The notes beneath the pieces were generated by a model, which had not been told where the DNA came from, did no database searches, and saw only the letters and a program-made list of their open reading frames with translations. A DNA stretch of 64,000 nt from Fasciola hepatica. Lineage: Eukaryota; Platyhelminthes; Trematoda; Plagiorchiida; Fasciolidae. Every line of letters starts with the position of its first letter. The stretch's first letter is position 1. The stretch lies in assembly GCA_948099385.1 (NCBI GenBank), contig CANUEZ040000163.1, positions 8,377,001 to 8,441,000 on the forward strand, in the 5' to 3' direction. Below, in pieces: positions 11,562 to 22,600 of the stretch. The position numbers and the translations under genes are program-made.

Positions 11562-11567
<6 letters not shown>

Positions 11568-11620
<53 letters not shown>
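11568..11620 (+). repeat. GT microsatellite
   Basis: A GT run of about 26 units. Confidence 0.97.
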
Positions 11621-11621
<1 letters not shown>

Positions 11622-12812
11622 TTCTAAGTATAATTCACTGAACTTTTGTCTGGTCTGGCCAATCCGCTTTCCAACCGATTGTCCTTTGCTTGACACAATT
11701 TTATCACATCCTGTTTTGTGGGCCATTTTAACACTGATATTTCCACTAGTATATTTGCAGTTGGTATCACAGTAATTGAATAACATCCCCTTATTTTGAG
11801 TGCTGATATATAGCTTTCATGAATGGAGCGTATTTACAATTTACTGAGTTGTTACTCTACATTCATTCAATTGTATTGCATCATTAGTTAGTCTCAACTT
11901 TCCTCGCTTTTGGTTCGAAGCTTTATCCATCACTCAATTACTCGATAAAGATAGGAGTTGGTGGGCTAGATTTCATGGACAAAATTTGCACAGCAATTTG
12001 AGCTTTTGACATCATTATCAGTACCCGTCGATCGAATCCCATCAAGGACTCAATCAAGGAGCATTCTTGCACATTTCTGTCTGCGAAAGTGTATAATTCA
12101 GTTTCAAGTTCTATTAAAGAATGTTTTTTTAGAGACCATGTCTAATAGGTTATTTGTTTTGACCTTGCTTTGTTCTGACCCACACTGAAGAATGCACACA
12201 ATTAGGGCCGGTGACTGTGTACGGTCTGTCCAGTAACTCCGATAGCAGTTCATATCTGCCGAATTCCCGATTTTACTACCGGAAAAATTGTCCGCAGTTA
12301 GAATCCAAGCAACTGCCGTGGATTAAGGGGAAAATCCCATCGAGTTTACTCGTGCACAGCAGGCTGAGAAGTGTTTGAACCAATTACAGACGGCTGCTGC
12401 TACACTATTTGGCCCGACGATGTACCCTACACGTCAGATTCTCACGCCCATTTGGGATTCGTGAGAGGTACACTGCTAACCATTCCTAACAAGGACAAAA
12501 CGGATAATCTCTGGGTGCATTCATAGACTTTCAACAAGGATTCGAGCATGAATATTGTGTGGTAAATATTTTCCAACCACCTTTTCATTGGCTAGAGGTG
12601 GAGTGGTATGTTCCGAGATGGGTCACAAGGTCCCATCAATTTCGGTCAACACTTTGATGTCACCTCTGACGCAATGGTTCTCTTTCTTTGACGACAAAAT
12701 TGAATACTATGGTTATCAGCATAGCTCTGTCAATGTGTTCACATGTATCACTCTGCTTTAGAAGCAGGTGTGATATTATCATCTTCCAATTAGTAAAGTC
12801 AGTCAGACTCAC

Positions 12813-13129
12813 CTCCAAATCAACAATCTCCTCATAGACCACATTTAAGGCCAACAACTCCTCTAACCTTTGACGTTTTTCCACGCATACATCACGCAGA
12901 CTGGCATACTGTCGATCAGTGGTCGCCTGTATAGCTTTCAACACTTCAATGCGTTTCATTAGCTGTTTGTACCGCGCACGCAATTGACGTTTCACTTGTT
13001 TTCGATCACGTAGTTCCTGTTCGTTCATATCTATCCGTGGTTCATTTGGTCGTTGTAGTAATTCCAAATGCTGCTTCAGTTGATCTGATTGTTCACGTGA
13101 TTGATTGAGAAGTTGCATTGTGTGAGCAT
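12813..13129 (-). CDS. beta-Spec: Beta-spectrin exon 10 of window (charged coiled segment and hinge)
   Basis: A 317-base exon, phase 1 in and phase 0 out (codons 562-667). The acceptor follows a TCTCTCCTATTTCTACC tract and ends GCGACAG; the donor is GAG|GTGAGT. It starts AHTMQLLNQSREQSDQLKQH, passes through a very charged run (NEQELRDRKQVKRQLRARYK), then YASLRDVCVEKRQRLEELLA and ends YEEIVDLE. The final DLE is the point where vertebrate beta-spectrin reads REVDDLEQWI, and the following exon starts with the tryptophan helix. The segment before YASLRD looks some 35-40 residues longer than in vertebrates and should form a long coiled coil. Confidence 0.94.
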
Positions 13130-14920
13130 CTGTCGCGTGCGCAGATTGAACGGTAGAAATAGGAGAGATAAATGATAAACAAGTTCGAAAATGAGATCGC
13201 GTTTCCTCATGAGAAATGATCATGAGAAATAGATTTATTGGAACCAACAGTTCCTACCATTGTGTTGTGCATGGTACCATTGTTTTACTATTATCTTTTG
13301 ATACTTGGACATTTCTACTTCCTACTTTAAGCATGGTTCCCGACTGCTTTGGCTTCTCACCATAGGACTGATGCGAATCTCAGATATGTCGTTCTTAGGT
13401 AACCGTTATTAGACAGCGAAGGCAACAAAACGATAATCTGCCAGTGCTTCAATCGGTTTCCATCAGCAAACGCACCCATACAGGACTAACGTTCAGCGGT
13501 TGAGTAACCGATACAAAAAACCCCCGAAAGTTAAGTTTCAAATATATGTAAACTCTGGACACTCACCGACTGCGTTGTCAGAAATGTTCGTAATTAGCCG
13601 GCGATTTGGTTATCACGTTTAACTGGCCTCAGTGGTAACCTACGTGTTTAATCCAGCAAGAAGACCCCCCAACCTTCGAACTATCTCATTTTATTTGTAC
13701 ACAAGAGGCAGTCTGTATAAGATGCATGGTATTCGTAACCAATTCCTTGCATGAAAACTTACTGGCTCAACTATTGTTTACGACAGGCTCTTCTGACTGG
13801 TTTGTCTGATTATAACCCGATTGGTTGATTGTCTTGTAGCCATTTCAGACAGCTGTTTAAACCTGTTTAGTTCATTGATCCGCTTCACTAGTTCCAGTGT
13901 ATTTTCCGATTCTGAATAAGCGACGGTGTGCTGTCTGCTAGCTAAACCACCGATCTGCTCGCTGATTCCAACCCTGCCGTTGATTCTGGACAGGAGATGA
14001 CTTACTATCTACTACCCGAATTAGGCCGTCTAAAGACAATGTGGCCGCCCTCACAGACATATTATACGCGAATCAGGCGAGCATGGTTGATGGCATATCT
14101 CAAATCATGGGTTTCCCAGCCACGGTAGACAGAAAAACGACGGGCTTTCAAAAAATTTCTAATGGAGATAACACATACACGTGGGTCGAGAGCAAAGTCA
14201 TACAATGAGCGAAGGGGACTGACAATTTTATGAGACACACGGTCATGGAAAACCGTTGTCACTGTTTGACGTCGGGCGCCGTGGCAAAGAGAATCAGGTA
14301 ACCAAGACCATGGGGGTCAGGGAGCTGAGGTCAATGACCCAACAAGAACGAAGGGAATAAAACAAACAGACGGATTGCGATTCCGTCAATGGAACTCCTT
14401 CGGAAACAAATAGATCAGTGAACTGGTTACACAGCCCGCCCGACAGTCAACCCATAACATAAGCGCGATCATACGAACTTGCAGATAAGACAGTAAGTTA
14501 ACTATGCCTTGGTAAAACACCAGGTACACAAGTGTGGGTCGACAGTCTAAGAACGCACCTGAGGATAATAGGTGACGCACCCATCAATGGATTAACCAGC
14601 TTCAGTTGAATTTAAAATCTAGCACGCACACCTCTCACATTTTAGTTCGGTGTGGGCCATACCTTTTGAACTATCAGACCACATATTGGGCTTTGATTAT
14701 TCCGTGAATGAGCCACATCTGGTGTCCAACCTAATTACAATGGCAAAAGGCATCCACCACAGTGAACTTGCCAACCGACCGCCTCCACAGCGATTTCCCT
14801 TAGCATCGGCATGAGTCCATCAGCTTAAGACACATGACTGATTGACGAATTCTGCCAAGTGGATCAGCTGAAATCTGAAAAACCAAACTTCATGATTGGT
14901 AACAATTGCAGGGAACTCAC
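13130..14920. other. Beta-spectrin intron between exons 9 and 10 (1.8 kb)
   Basis: Holds one dispersed repeat copy (13715-14005). The remainder shows no recognisable element or coding signal. Confidence 0.7.
13715..14005 (+). repeat. Dispersed repeat, copy 1 (partner at 26515-26740)
   Basis: Ordered blocks are shared with 26515-26740 in the same orientation: AGGCTCTTCTGACTGGTTTGTC against CGGCTCTTCTGGCTGGTTAGTC, TTCATTGATCCGCTTCACTAGTTCCA against TTCATCGATCCGGTTGGCCAGTTCCA, and GATGACTTACTATC against GATGACGTACTATC. The second copy sits next to a tRNA-like SINE head, so this is probably the body of the same SINE or element. Confidence 0.6.
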
Positions 14921-15335
14921 TGAAATCTCGCACACTGGCAGCCAATAATCCATTCACCCGTTGTTCCACATTGGCGTGCTTTCGTAGCTCTGCCTTGGCG
15001 GTCACTGTGTCACGACTTGCACGTGAATCTAGCAAGACAATTGCCTCGGTCTCCTCGAGCCAGGCATATAATTCATTAAAATCAGCCAGATGTTTCAAGC
15101 ATCGATGACCCACATCCAAGAGAGAACCACGTTGTTCAAGTCGAGTGTGCAATTCCACGCGGTCTCGCCTGACGTCGGCACACATACTGGTCAGATCATG
15201 CAGAACTTGAGTTCGTAACCGAAACTTGATACCATTGGAATGAAGCAGAATTAGATCAGATCCGTTGGTCAAATCTTTAGAAGCGGTTGATCCGGCTGCA
15301 CGAGTTTGCCACTGGATGAGAATGCTATCAGCTTC
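14921..15335 (-). CDS. beta-Spec: Beta-spectrin exon 9 of window (repeat C helix plus full A-B helices)
   Basis: A 415-base exon, phase 0 in and phase 1 out (codons 424-561 and one base of 562). The acceptor is CGGTTATCTTCTACTACAG and the donor TTCA|GTGAGT. It begins EADSILIQWQTRAAGSTASK, later gives SLLDVGHRCLKHLADFNELY and AWLEETEAIVLLD, and ends LLAASVRDF. The LADFNELYAWLEE block is a repeat helix A start; vertebrate beta-spectrin has YFDAAEAEAWMSEQE there. The first part looks about 15 residues longer than the vertebrate segment. The frame stays open beyond the donor, but only the splice at 14921 restores the frame of the next exon. Confidence 0.94.
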
Positions 15336-17850
15336 CTGTAGTAGAAGATAACCGATGTGGTTATTTGGCACCATATTTGATTTCTCATTACCAACTAATG
15401 AACAAAACATTTTTAGACACAGCTTCTGATTTACAGCACAGAGTGTGAACCTAGCCGAGAGGCGGTGAATCTACGTTGGATGTGATCGGATAAAAAGTTT
15501 TGTTCATCAGGGGACATTATCCATTCACACTGTTCAGGCTGTTTGGGAGCTAGGCTCATTCGGAACGGAGGAATGTGACAGGGCTAGCCAACTGTTTGGG
15601 CATGTATGAAGCACCATTGTGGTAAAAATCTTCCAAACAGAGAAAAAGTTTAAAAAGGCTTTCATTCGGTTACTCTGGTATACCTCTTGCGATTTTACGT
15701 AAGCGTATGTTTGATGCCTGAACGTGATGACATGATTCCTGTTTTAAATGCTTAAAATGAAAGTTGCCTACTAACACTGCTTCCAGTAGACAAAAGTTGA
15801 ATGCACATACGAAGAGGAGGTAGATGTCCTAGGTAGTTATATGGATACCTCAGCAGATCCAGATCTTAAGCGGCTCATTGCTATCGTCTGCTCAACTTAG
15901 TCAGAATAGTTACTAAAGAAGGCCGTTGTGTGAATGCTTTATTATATGCAACCTTCCGTGATGAAAGGAAAGTTAGAAAACATAAAGCAGAACCCATTCA
16001 CTGCAAGTATTCTGCAGTTTGAAGTGAGGGAGTCCTGATATCGAGTTACCAATTTATCACCGGTTACTAAATCTCCTCGAGCAACCAATGGGGTAATGAT
16101 TGTATCTAAACTACAATCAAGTGAAACCGAAGTGAATGACAACAGTTAATTCGATCCCAATCGGGTATCTTGAATCGTGCAACAGTAATCATTTGGTGTG
16201 TCCTGTAATGTTCCCGTCCACTTAAGACACATTTTGAGATTATCTGGATTGAGTTTGGTACTAACAATGCAACTGAATTTTTTGGTGCAATGTTCACCTT
16301 AGAGGATAAGCTAGTAGGCCGTTTAGGAAGCTCTAGAAACTTCGAGAAAGGGTTGCTGGCCTCGTAGTTCTTCTGGTGGGGTCCACGCATTCAAGACAGA
16401 ATGAAGATGGCGTTTGTGAGTTGGTTAAATGCCATCGAGGAACGAGACTTGAAACGATCTTCCCAATTCAGTGAATTTAAAATTTCACTAAACCCTACCT
16501 TAAAATATGACTCTGCCATGTCCATAACAATCTTCATCTTCTCCTTATCGATTGCCTCAACTCAAAGCGACCGTGATCTGTTCGTGGTTGGAAAACTTGT
16601 ACTTGATATCCATGCCTTGGTTTTAAGATTTGAGGACCTCTGTGATACTGATGGTTCGTTTCTATTTGCCTTATATCTGTTATGTGTCAGGTTTCCATCT
16701 TCTAAATAGGAGACGTTATCAAGGCAGTTACAGTAAATGGAGCTAATATACCATGAAATTTCGAAGCTCCACCTGATGATGAAGGACCTTGAAGGTGAAG
16801 TAAAGATTAACTTTCACTTATAGAAGGTCAATCACAGTGAATAATCAACTAAACACTGAATGAACTCAGACGAGGATATAAAAGCCTGAACTATGGGACC
16901 CATCGAAAACGACAAATAAATTGAACACACAGACCAAAACGCAAAAATTCAAATGGGACAGTTACAGAGTATTTTATTCACATTTGAATAGCGTGTGAAA
17001 TTTGACGAATTATTCAGTACTGATTTCTTATTTGTGGCCTGTCTTTTTCTTCCAGCAATGAGTGTCAGCACAGTGGAGAGGCGCAAAATACGACCTAAAA
17101 TTCCTACTACTTTAGCTGAAATAACCGGTAACCATGATACTGAAAAAGAGTTGAGAACCGCATGATATCTTATCGACTGACGATTGGGGGTAAAATAATT
17201 TTTTCCACTTTAACAGAGAAAAGAAGTCCAAAAACAACAACTGGTCCTGCCACAGTGCCACACGGGTTGAGTCACAAGAACAGATTAACCACAGAAGCAA
17301 CATTTACCAAGTATTACGGCAATTTACCAAGATAACCATTTTCAGTCTAATGAAAGGCTTTAAAGACCAAGCAATTGGTTTATGGGAATGGCTGGCGCAT
17401 TATCAAAAGACGGCTTGGCTTTTTTGGTTTAGCTAACAGCCAGCACGTCTTCGTGTGTCCTGAAGTGAGGACAAGATTGAAGCAAACGAAGCGGACCGAA
17501 GAATCAATCAAATACCAACAGTTGTCTGGACTGAATAAACCAATTGGGCTAGTCCCCAGAATAACCGCTCAGGAGAACCGGATGAGAATTACAGGCGAAC
17601 CAGTGGGCGTGCAAGCTGAGATTCGGTTTGATCACCATTCATCGTATATAAACTGTCGTTTTTGCGCTAATAAACTGAGATGATTCGAAGACAGAATAGT
17701 CTTCTCCCTAAAGTTATTGGGAAGGGTCAGAAAAGCAGGCAGTCTTTCACCAGCATCTATCCTGTTACCCACAGTTGAACAAGTCAGATACGATAGCTTT
17801 GATCATGCATTCGTTTGGTATACAATGATTTTAGATAAATAAGGACTCAC
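15336..17850. other. Beta-spectrin intron between exons 8 and 9 (2.5 kb)
   Basis: Short open frames occur on both strands (for example 16106-16390 and 16401-16709) but none resembles a known family or has convincing coding character. No repeat or RNA is recognised. Confidence 0.6.
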
Positions 17851-18013
17851 TTTCAGTAGTGATTCCACATGTGCATCCCGCACGCCAACTTCTTTGAGCA
17901 TCGAACGATGCCGCCGAATGAGATGATTCACGGCTAGCAGTGATCGACCAACATCCTGATTGTTAGCCACGTTAATTCGTTCACGAATCCATATTTGTTC
18001 GTCTCCCAAATCG
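17851..18013 (-). CDS. beta-Spec: Beta-spectrin exon 8 of window (helix A-B, DE..W..ER signature)
   Basis: A 163-base exon, phase 2 in and phase 0 out (codons 369-423). The acceptor TTTTCTTGTCATCCCAATCAG and donor AAA|GTGAGT are strong. It encodes DLGDEQIWIRERINVANNQD then VGRSLLAVNHLIRRHRSMLK. This is one of the clearest matches: vertebrate beta-spectrin has DVEDE.LWV.ERM.LA.S.D.G..L..VQ.LIKK...L at the same place. It argues for a conventional beta chain rather than alpha-spectrin, dystrophin or a spectraplakin. Confidence 0.95.
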
Positions 18014-19788
18014 CTGATTGGGATGACAAGAAAATTGAAAATTACTTTGATTAATAGCATCAAAACTGGTTTTATAAGTCTGATGAGAAAAACAGAATAT
18101 TACTTTCGTACATTCTTGCTGGTTTTGATAATTGTGAACAATAAAGATTTTAAAAACAGAACCGAAAACACCGTGCCTTATGGTAATTGATATGTGTGAT
18201 AGCCTTGAAGAGGATAACATTTTATCCCGCGGGGGGCGACGTTTATCCATTACATGAAATGACTACTTGCTGTTAACAGTAGCCAGGTAGTGGAATGTAA
18301 AAGGATAGGAAGAGGACGCCATTACTTGTGCTCTTTTGAAACTTGGAGTGAAGAAATTCAGGTGAAGTTACTTGTTATTTTCCCTCTAGTAAATTACACT
18401 TTTGGCAGAACCACTTTGTTGCAACAGAATTTACCAAATGAAATGCCGATTTGCCAATGCTCGGCGAGGTTCAGTGAAGTCCTTTTATGTAGACGGAATC
18501 CAGATTGTCAGCAGTTGTGGAACCGACTTCTTTAGCGGTACAAAGAAAATGGAGACAAATATAACCACTAAAGACTTGAGAAACCTCAAGTGCTGATGCA
18601 GTCTCACTGATGTATGAAATACCCTGTAACTACTTAAAGAAGGGACTCATCTGGCTGTCAATCATGCAAACGGATAGATCAGAATACAGTCATTTTAATC
18701 TTTTAATTGGCCCTCCGCGTGAGCAGGAATATTTTCTTGACTATTTTCGTTTTGCTTATAACTTTTGTACTTCCGTCTCATGAGGTTCAATATGGACTAT
18801 TCGTCCGTCCTTGTGAACGAATTTCTGATACACGGGGCTCTGACTAGTAACAGTATTTGTTAAATCTGCTCCAAAATCCCTAGTAGGAGGACATATCTGC
18901 GCCCGAAAAGTCGTGGTTTGTTATCGCTGGGCGGACGACTTTTGTGTAACATCGTGCGACTACATTCAAACAATATACAAAACCTAAATGGTCCGGGTGC
19001 TCTTCGAATCATTCCTTCCAAGTGGTTATTAATTCGGCCACCCCTGCTTGATAAGTTTCATGGCTCAATTAGTCGATCTGTACCATCAGCCAGCTGTCTG
19101 CTATTCTACCGCCCGTGACTCCGTTTACACTAGATTTGACCATGGTTGCGAACAAGCATTCATCTTTCGGCACAAGTGAGATGTATCCTTGCAATGAATT
19201 AACCAATATACTCAAGATACTCTGAACAATTTTGGAATCTTCTATCGAGAATGGCAGGAATGAAGTTCTCCCATCTGCGGTTTTTCGCTGTTTGTGGTAA
19301 GTAGAATAATTTTACGAAATCAATATAGCTATAATATATATTCTTCATCGGATAAATAGAATCACAGTCAATGAAAATTTTGTTTACAATTGGTAATTAT
19401 ACATGTAATAACTCATTTGTGAAAATTTCTGCCTATCAAGATGAGTCTTAGTCGACCGAATGGTACATGATTGAAGCTCCATTGACGTCGGTCAGATTTG
19501 GTGGCAGATAGTACCACGGCCACCTAGTAGGTTACCTCGTCTGGCCCATCGGAGCCACAAATGTTTATCTGTCAAATGTCTCAGATCTGTAATTGCAAAC
19601 CATTAGATACTGTATTGTATTTGATGCCGATTGAGATGGGTGCACGGTTTTACCGCTCTCCAGACTACGCGAAAACAGAGAAAAGCTTTTTTACAGCGGT
19701 TGATTGTGACGATTCACTCAATATTTACTGTAGTAAGAAACGGAATCTTTTTCATGAACAATTCGGCAAAATTAGGTTAGTAACTTAC
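18014..19788. other. Beta-spectrin intron between exons 7 and 8 (1.8 kb)
   Basis: No recognisable element. A GC-rich patch CCCGCGGGGGGCG lies at 18226-18238 in otherwise AT-leaning sequence. Confidence 0.6.
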
Positions 19789-19952
19789 AATAACAATCGG
19801 TGATAGTATTTTTGTGCATTGATCTGTGCCGAACGTTTCTCCACCTCATGCCGTATCAACCAGTAACGCTTTTCCAAAGTGTTCAGATCCGGTACCTGAT
19901 CAACTTTCATTTTCGTCGTGGTAGAGGCCTGTTGCAGAATGGCTGCATGCTC
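19789..19952 (-). CDS. beta-Spec: Beta-spectrin exon 7 of window (helix B-C to next repeat)
   Basis: A 164-base exon, phase 0 in and phase 2 out (codons 315-368 and two bases of 369). The acceptor CCGTCTTCACCTGTAG and donor GTAAGT at 19788-19783 are both close to consensus. The product starts EHAAILQQASTTTKMKVDQV and continues DLNTLEKRYWLIRHEVEKRS, ending QKYYHRLL. It carries the helix C tryptophan and the charged run leading to the next repeat. The last two bases TT combine with C from the next exon to give phenylalanine, restoring the usual aromatic residue just before helix A. Confidence 0.92.
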
Positions 19953-21789
19953 CTACAGGTGAAGACGGTGTTGACAGTTGTAATTATGATGGGTAGCGGT
20001 ACGAAAAGTTAAGCCAGCATTAGAAGTCAGTGCCGATGAGGGACGTGGTTCAGTGCTGTTTGCATACCATGGTGCTATGCTAATCGTAGTCATTTAACCG
20101 ATAGAACTTGCTGAAGCGGCTCCTAGGCAGGACGACGTACACCGACGTAATAAGAATACCAAGGATAGGGAATCGCATGTTACGGAACTTATTCGTGTAT
20201 ATAGGTATGCTTGAGTGTGCTAAGTGGTAAGTTCCTGGTCGACTAACCACAGCTGACTTTGGTTACACTTGTTCAAGCTGTTTCTGATAGGCTGAGGCTT
20301 CCACTTTTCCTGGCCACGAAGCCTAACCACACGGGGTCAGGTGAACTTCATATCTAATAACCCCGCTGAGTTGCATTGTGTTCCATTTTGGCTTGTCGTA
20401 TTTTATCAATTTCGTTTAAGAAGTATTGTGTACCAGCGCCTACATTTTGGTCAAAACCAAAGTCACTAGCTCTATATATAGTACACCAAAATTCATGAGT
20501 AATTCGAGCAAACTATTTTCCTGTAGATCGGTGAGTTCCTCAGAGTCCCCACTGCATCGGTACTTTGGACACTTAGTCCGTTGGACTGGTGGAGGCGACA
20601 ATAAGGTAATAGAAATGTTAAGCCAATTTTGTTACAATGCATGATTCACTTCCTGAACAACTTTGCTCCATCTCTGCTGATGCTTTCGACGGAACGATTT
20701 ATGGTTTATATACAGTCGTGCAATGCTGCCATATTGACGTCTCTTATCAGCTTCAATACCGACGAGGTTTGCTTCAAAAGTAATAAGACTAATCTCTCAT
20801 AAGCGATAACAGGATAACTTGGTGACAATTAGATGTGTAGATGTGTGTTTACTGGTTATACCCATGACGTTTGTAATTATTAATTTGGTTACTGCTAGCG
20901 ATGTTAGTAGTTCGTTTTTGAGGTTTACCTACGTCATCCTTAAAATTAAGAGTGAGGACATCATTTTGTGCAAATTATAACTTCGAACGTGTAACTGTTG
21001 ACCCCAACAGTGATTTCAGAAAAAAAGTAAGGGTTTCTAACAGCACTGTTAACGATGTTTATATGAATATTTTCCCGCCTTTTATGAAAAAACTGGTCAT
21101 GTTATTCAAGTTTGCAGCTCCGAGCACAGAGAACCAGAATAAAGGGGCATTTACACATGTTACTCTGTACGAACTTCTAGGACTTTGTTTGACGGCACCT
21201 TGTACAGTTTCTGGAATTTTATTTAAACGGAAGTTTACGCTGAAGTGCCTTGAAATAATTTGTTAAAATAGTAACAAGATCATCTGCGTAGCAGTAAAGT
21301 AAATAGAGAGAACACACTGAAAGAGCAGAAAGTGAAAACGGACAGTCTGTTTGTCTGTAATTGTTTAAAAGTCAATAAAACACGTCTTCCATGGGGTCTG
21401 TCATTACCTGACATTTTTGTGGATGTGGATCACTTAACTCAAATCAGGCTAACAATCGACACACTTCCAAATTCGACCGGTCACGATGTCTACATTTGAT
21501 CGCAGAACTAACTAGTTTTTCATAGACTTAGAAGTATTTCAACCCTTTTTTAATGAAAACCTACCGTATACTTTGCGTGACAAAAGTATGGGACCTCCTC
21601 TCATTTTCCTGCACATATTCACTTCTGCTCTCGCTAACGAAACCATATCCGGCCAGAAAGATCGGCTGCCCATTACGACGCAGAATATGAAATTCCACAA
21701 CAAAATAATCTATTATGTGGTAACTAAATCAGAATATGCAAAAGGGGTGGGTGCTAGTACAGGACCCCATTCAGCTCGGCTTCAATAAA

Positions 21790-22600
21790 TACTTCTAAAT
21801 ATCGTGTGTAACCTCTGTTCTTTTTGTGAACCTCGATGCATCTTTTCAGCAAACTTCTCACAACACCTGCCATTGTCCCCTGATCAATATTCACCCACAT
21901 TCGCATAAGAGTGTGATGAATTCACTCTTTGGCCGGTAACCTATGCAATCCTTGTAAACCTGGCGACCCATAGGTTCTCGGTCGGGTTTAGATCTGGGCC
22001 ACAGACTGGCTACTACATGACCTTGATCCCAAGGAACAACAGCCAAAATTTCATAGTGTATGAGTAGTAGAAAACTATTATCATGTTAAAATATTACATC
22101 ATCTTGTAATATGTTAACAACTAGCGGGAGCAGGATCTGTTTCAATGTACTCGAATGCATACCGGAATCCTGTTTGTCGTCGAGTTTAACTAGCTCACCT
22201 TGGCCGTTGGCTGAGAAGGATCCCCAAACCATCACTGAACTCTTGTCATTGTTTCTTTGACTAAAAATGCCTTTTTCTGATATCGTACTAGTAATAATTT
22301 TAAGCATCCGGTCCATCCTAATTGAATTCTTTTCACCCCCAATGTAAACATTTCCCCAGTTTTTCGTTCAGGCTACGTGCCTCTCAGCCTATGACAAGTG
22401 TGGTTCTTATGTAATGGCGTGAGAGCATTGCATAATGTCATCCTTTTGGCATTTTATCTGTGGCACAACGTTGAGTATCTTTTGTAACGTTCGTTTTGAG
22501 ACACCGACTTCCATCGAAGCTTTCAATGTCGACTTGGAGCATGTGCTATTGGAGGTTAGACGAATTATTGTACTTTCGTCCAATTTTGTTAGCATTTTGG
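21790..22600 (-). pseudogene. Tc1/mariner-type transposase relic
   Basis: Minus-strand fragments appear in transposase order. The frame 22407-22595 contains TLKASMEVGVSKRTLQKILN, a helix-turn-helix. The frame 22086-22316 contains SVMVWGSFSANGQGELVKLD, the VMVWG.FS..G.G.L block that precedes the second catalytic aspartate, then LLPLVV.ILQDDVIF. Further on, in shifted frames, a DLNPTENLW box appears near 21990, the conserved end of the catalytic domain. Frameshifts and stops break the gene several times. The first catalytic aspartate region is lost between the two main frames. No terminal repeats were found. Confidence 0.82.

Larger units (their letters stand above)
5086..12812. other. Beta-spectrin intron between exons 10 and 11 (7.7 kb)
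   Basis: Holds dispersed repeats (5805-6020, 6240-6375, 7785-7905), a 99-codon unexplained open frame (7856-8155), two GT microsatellites and a Penelope-like element (9448-10830). The stretches 6400-7700, 8200-9150 and 11650-12800 contain only short frames with no recognised product. Confidence 0.7.

Noticed and set aside
12230..12530. Possible LTR-retrotransposon RT/RNase H segment
   Set aside because: A short FTRAQQAEKCLNQLQ stretch resembles the post-RT region, but stops surround it and no catalytic box is found.
16106..16709. Two sizeable divergent open frames in an intron
   Set aside because: No recognisable motif and no splice or repeat context; lengths are within chance expectation for this base composition.
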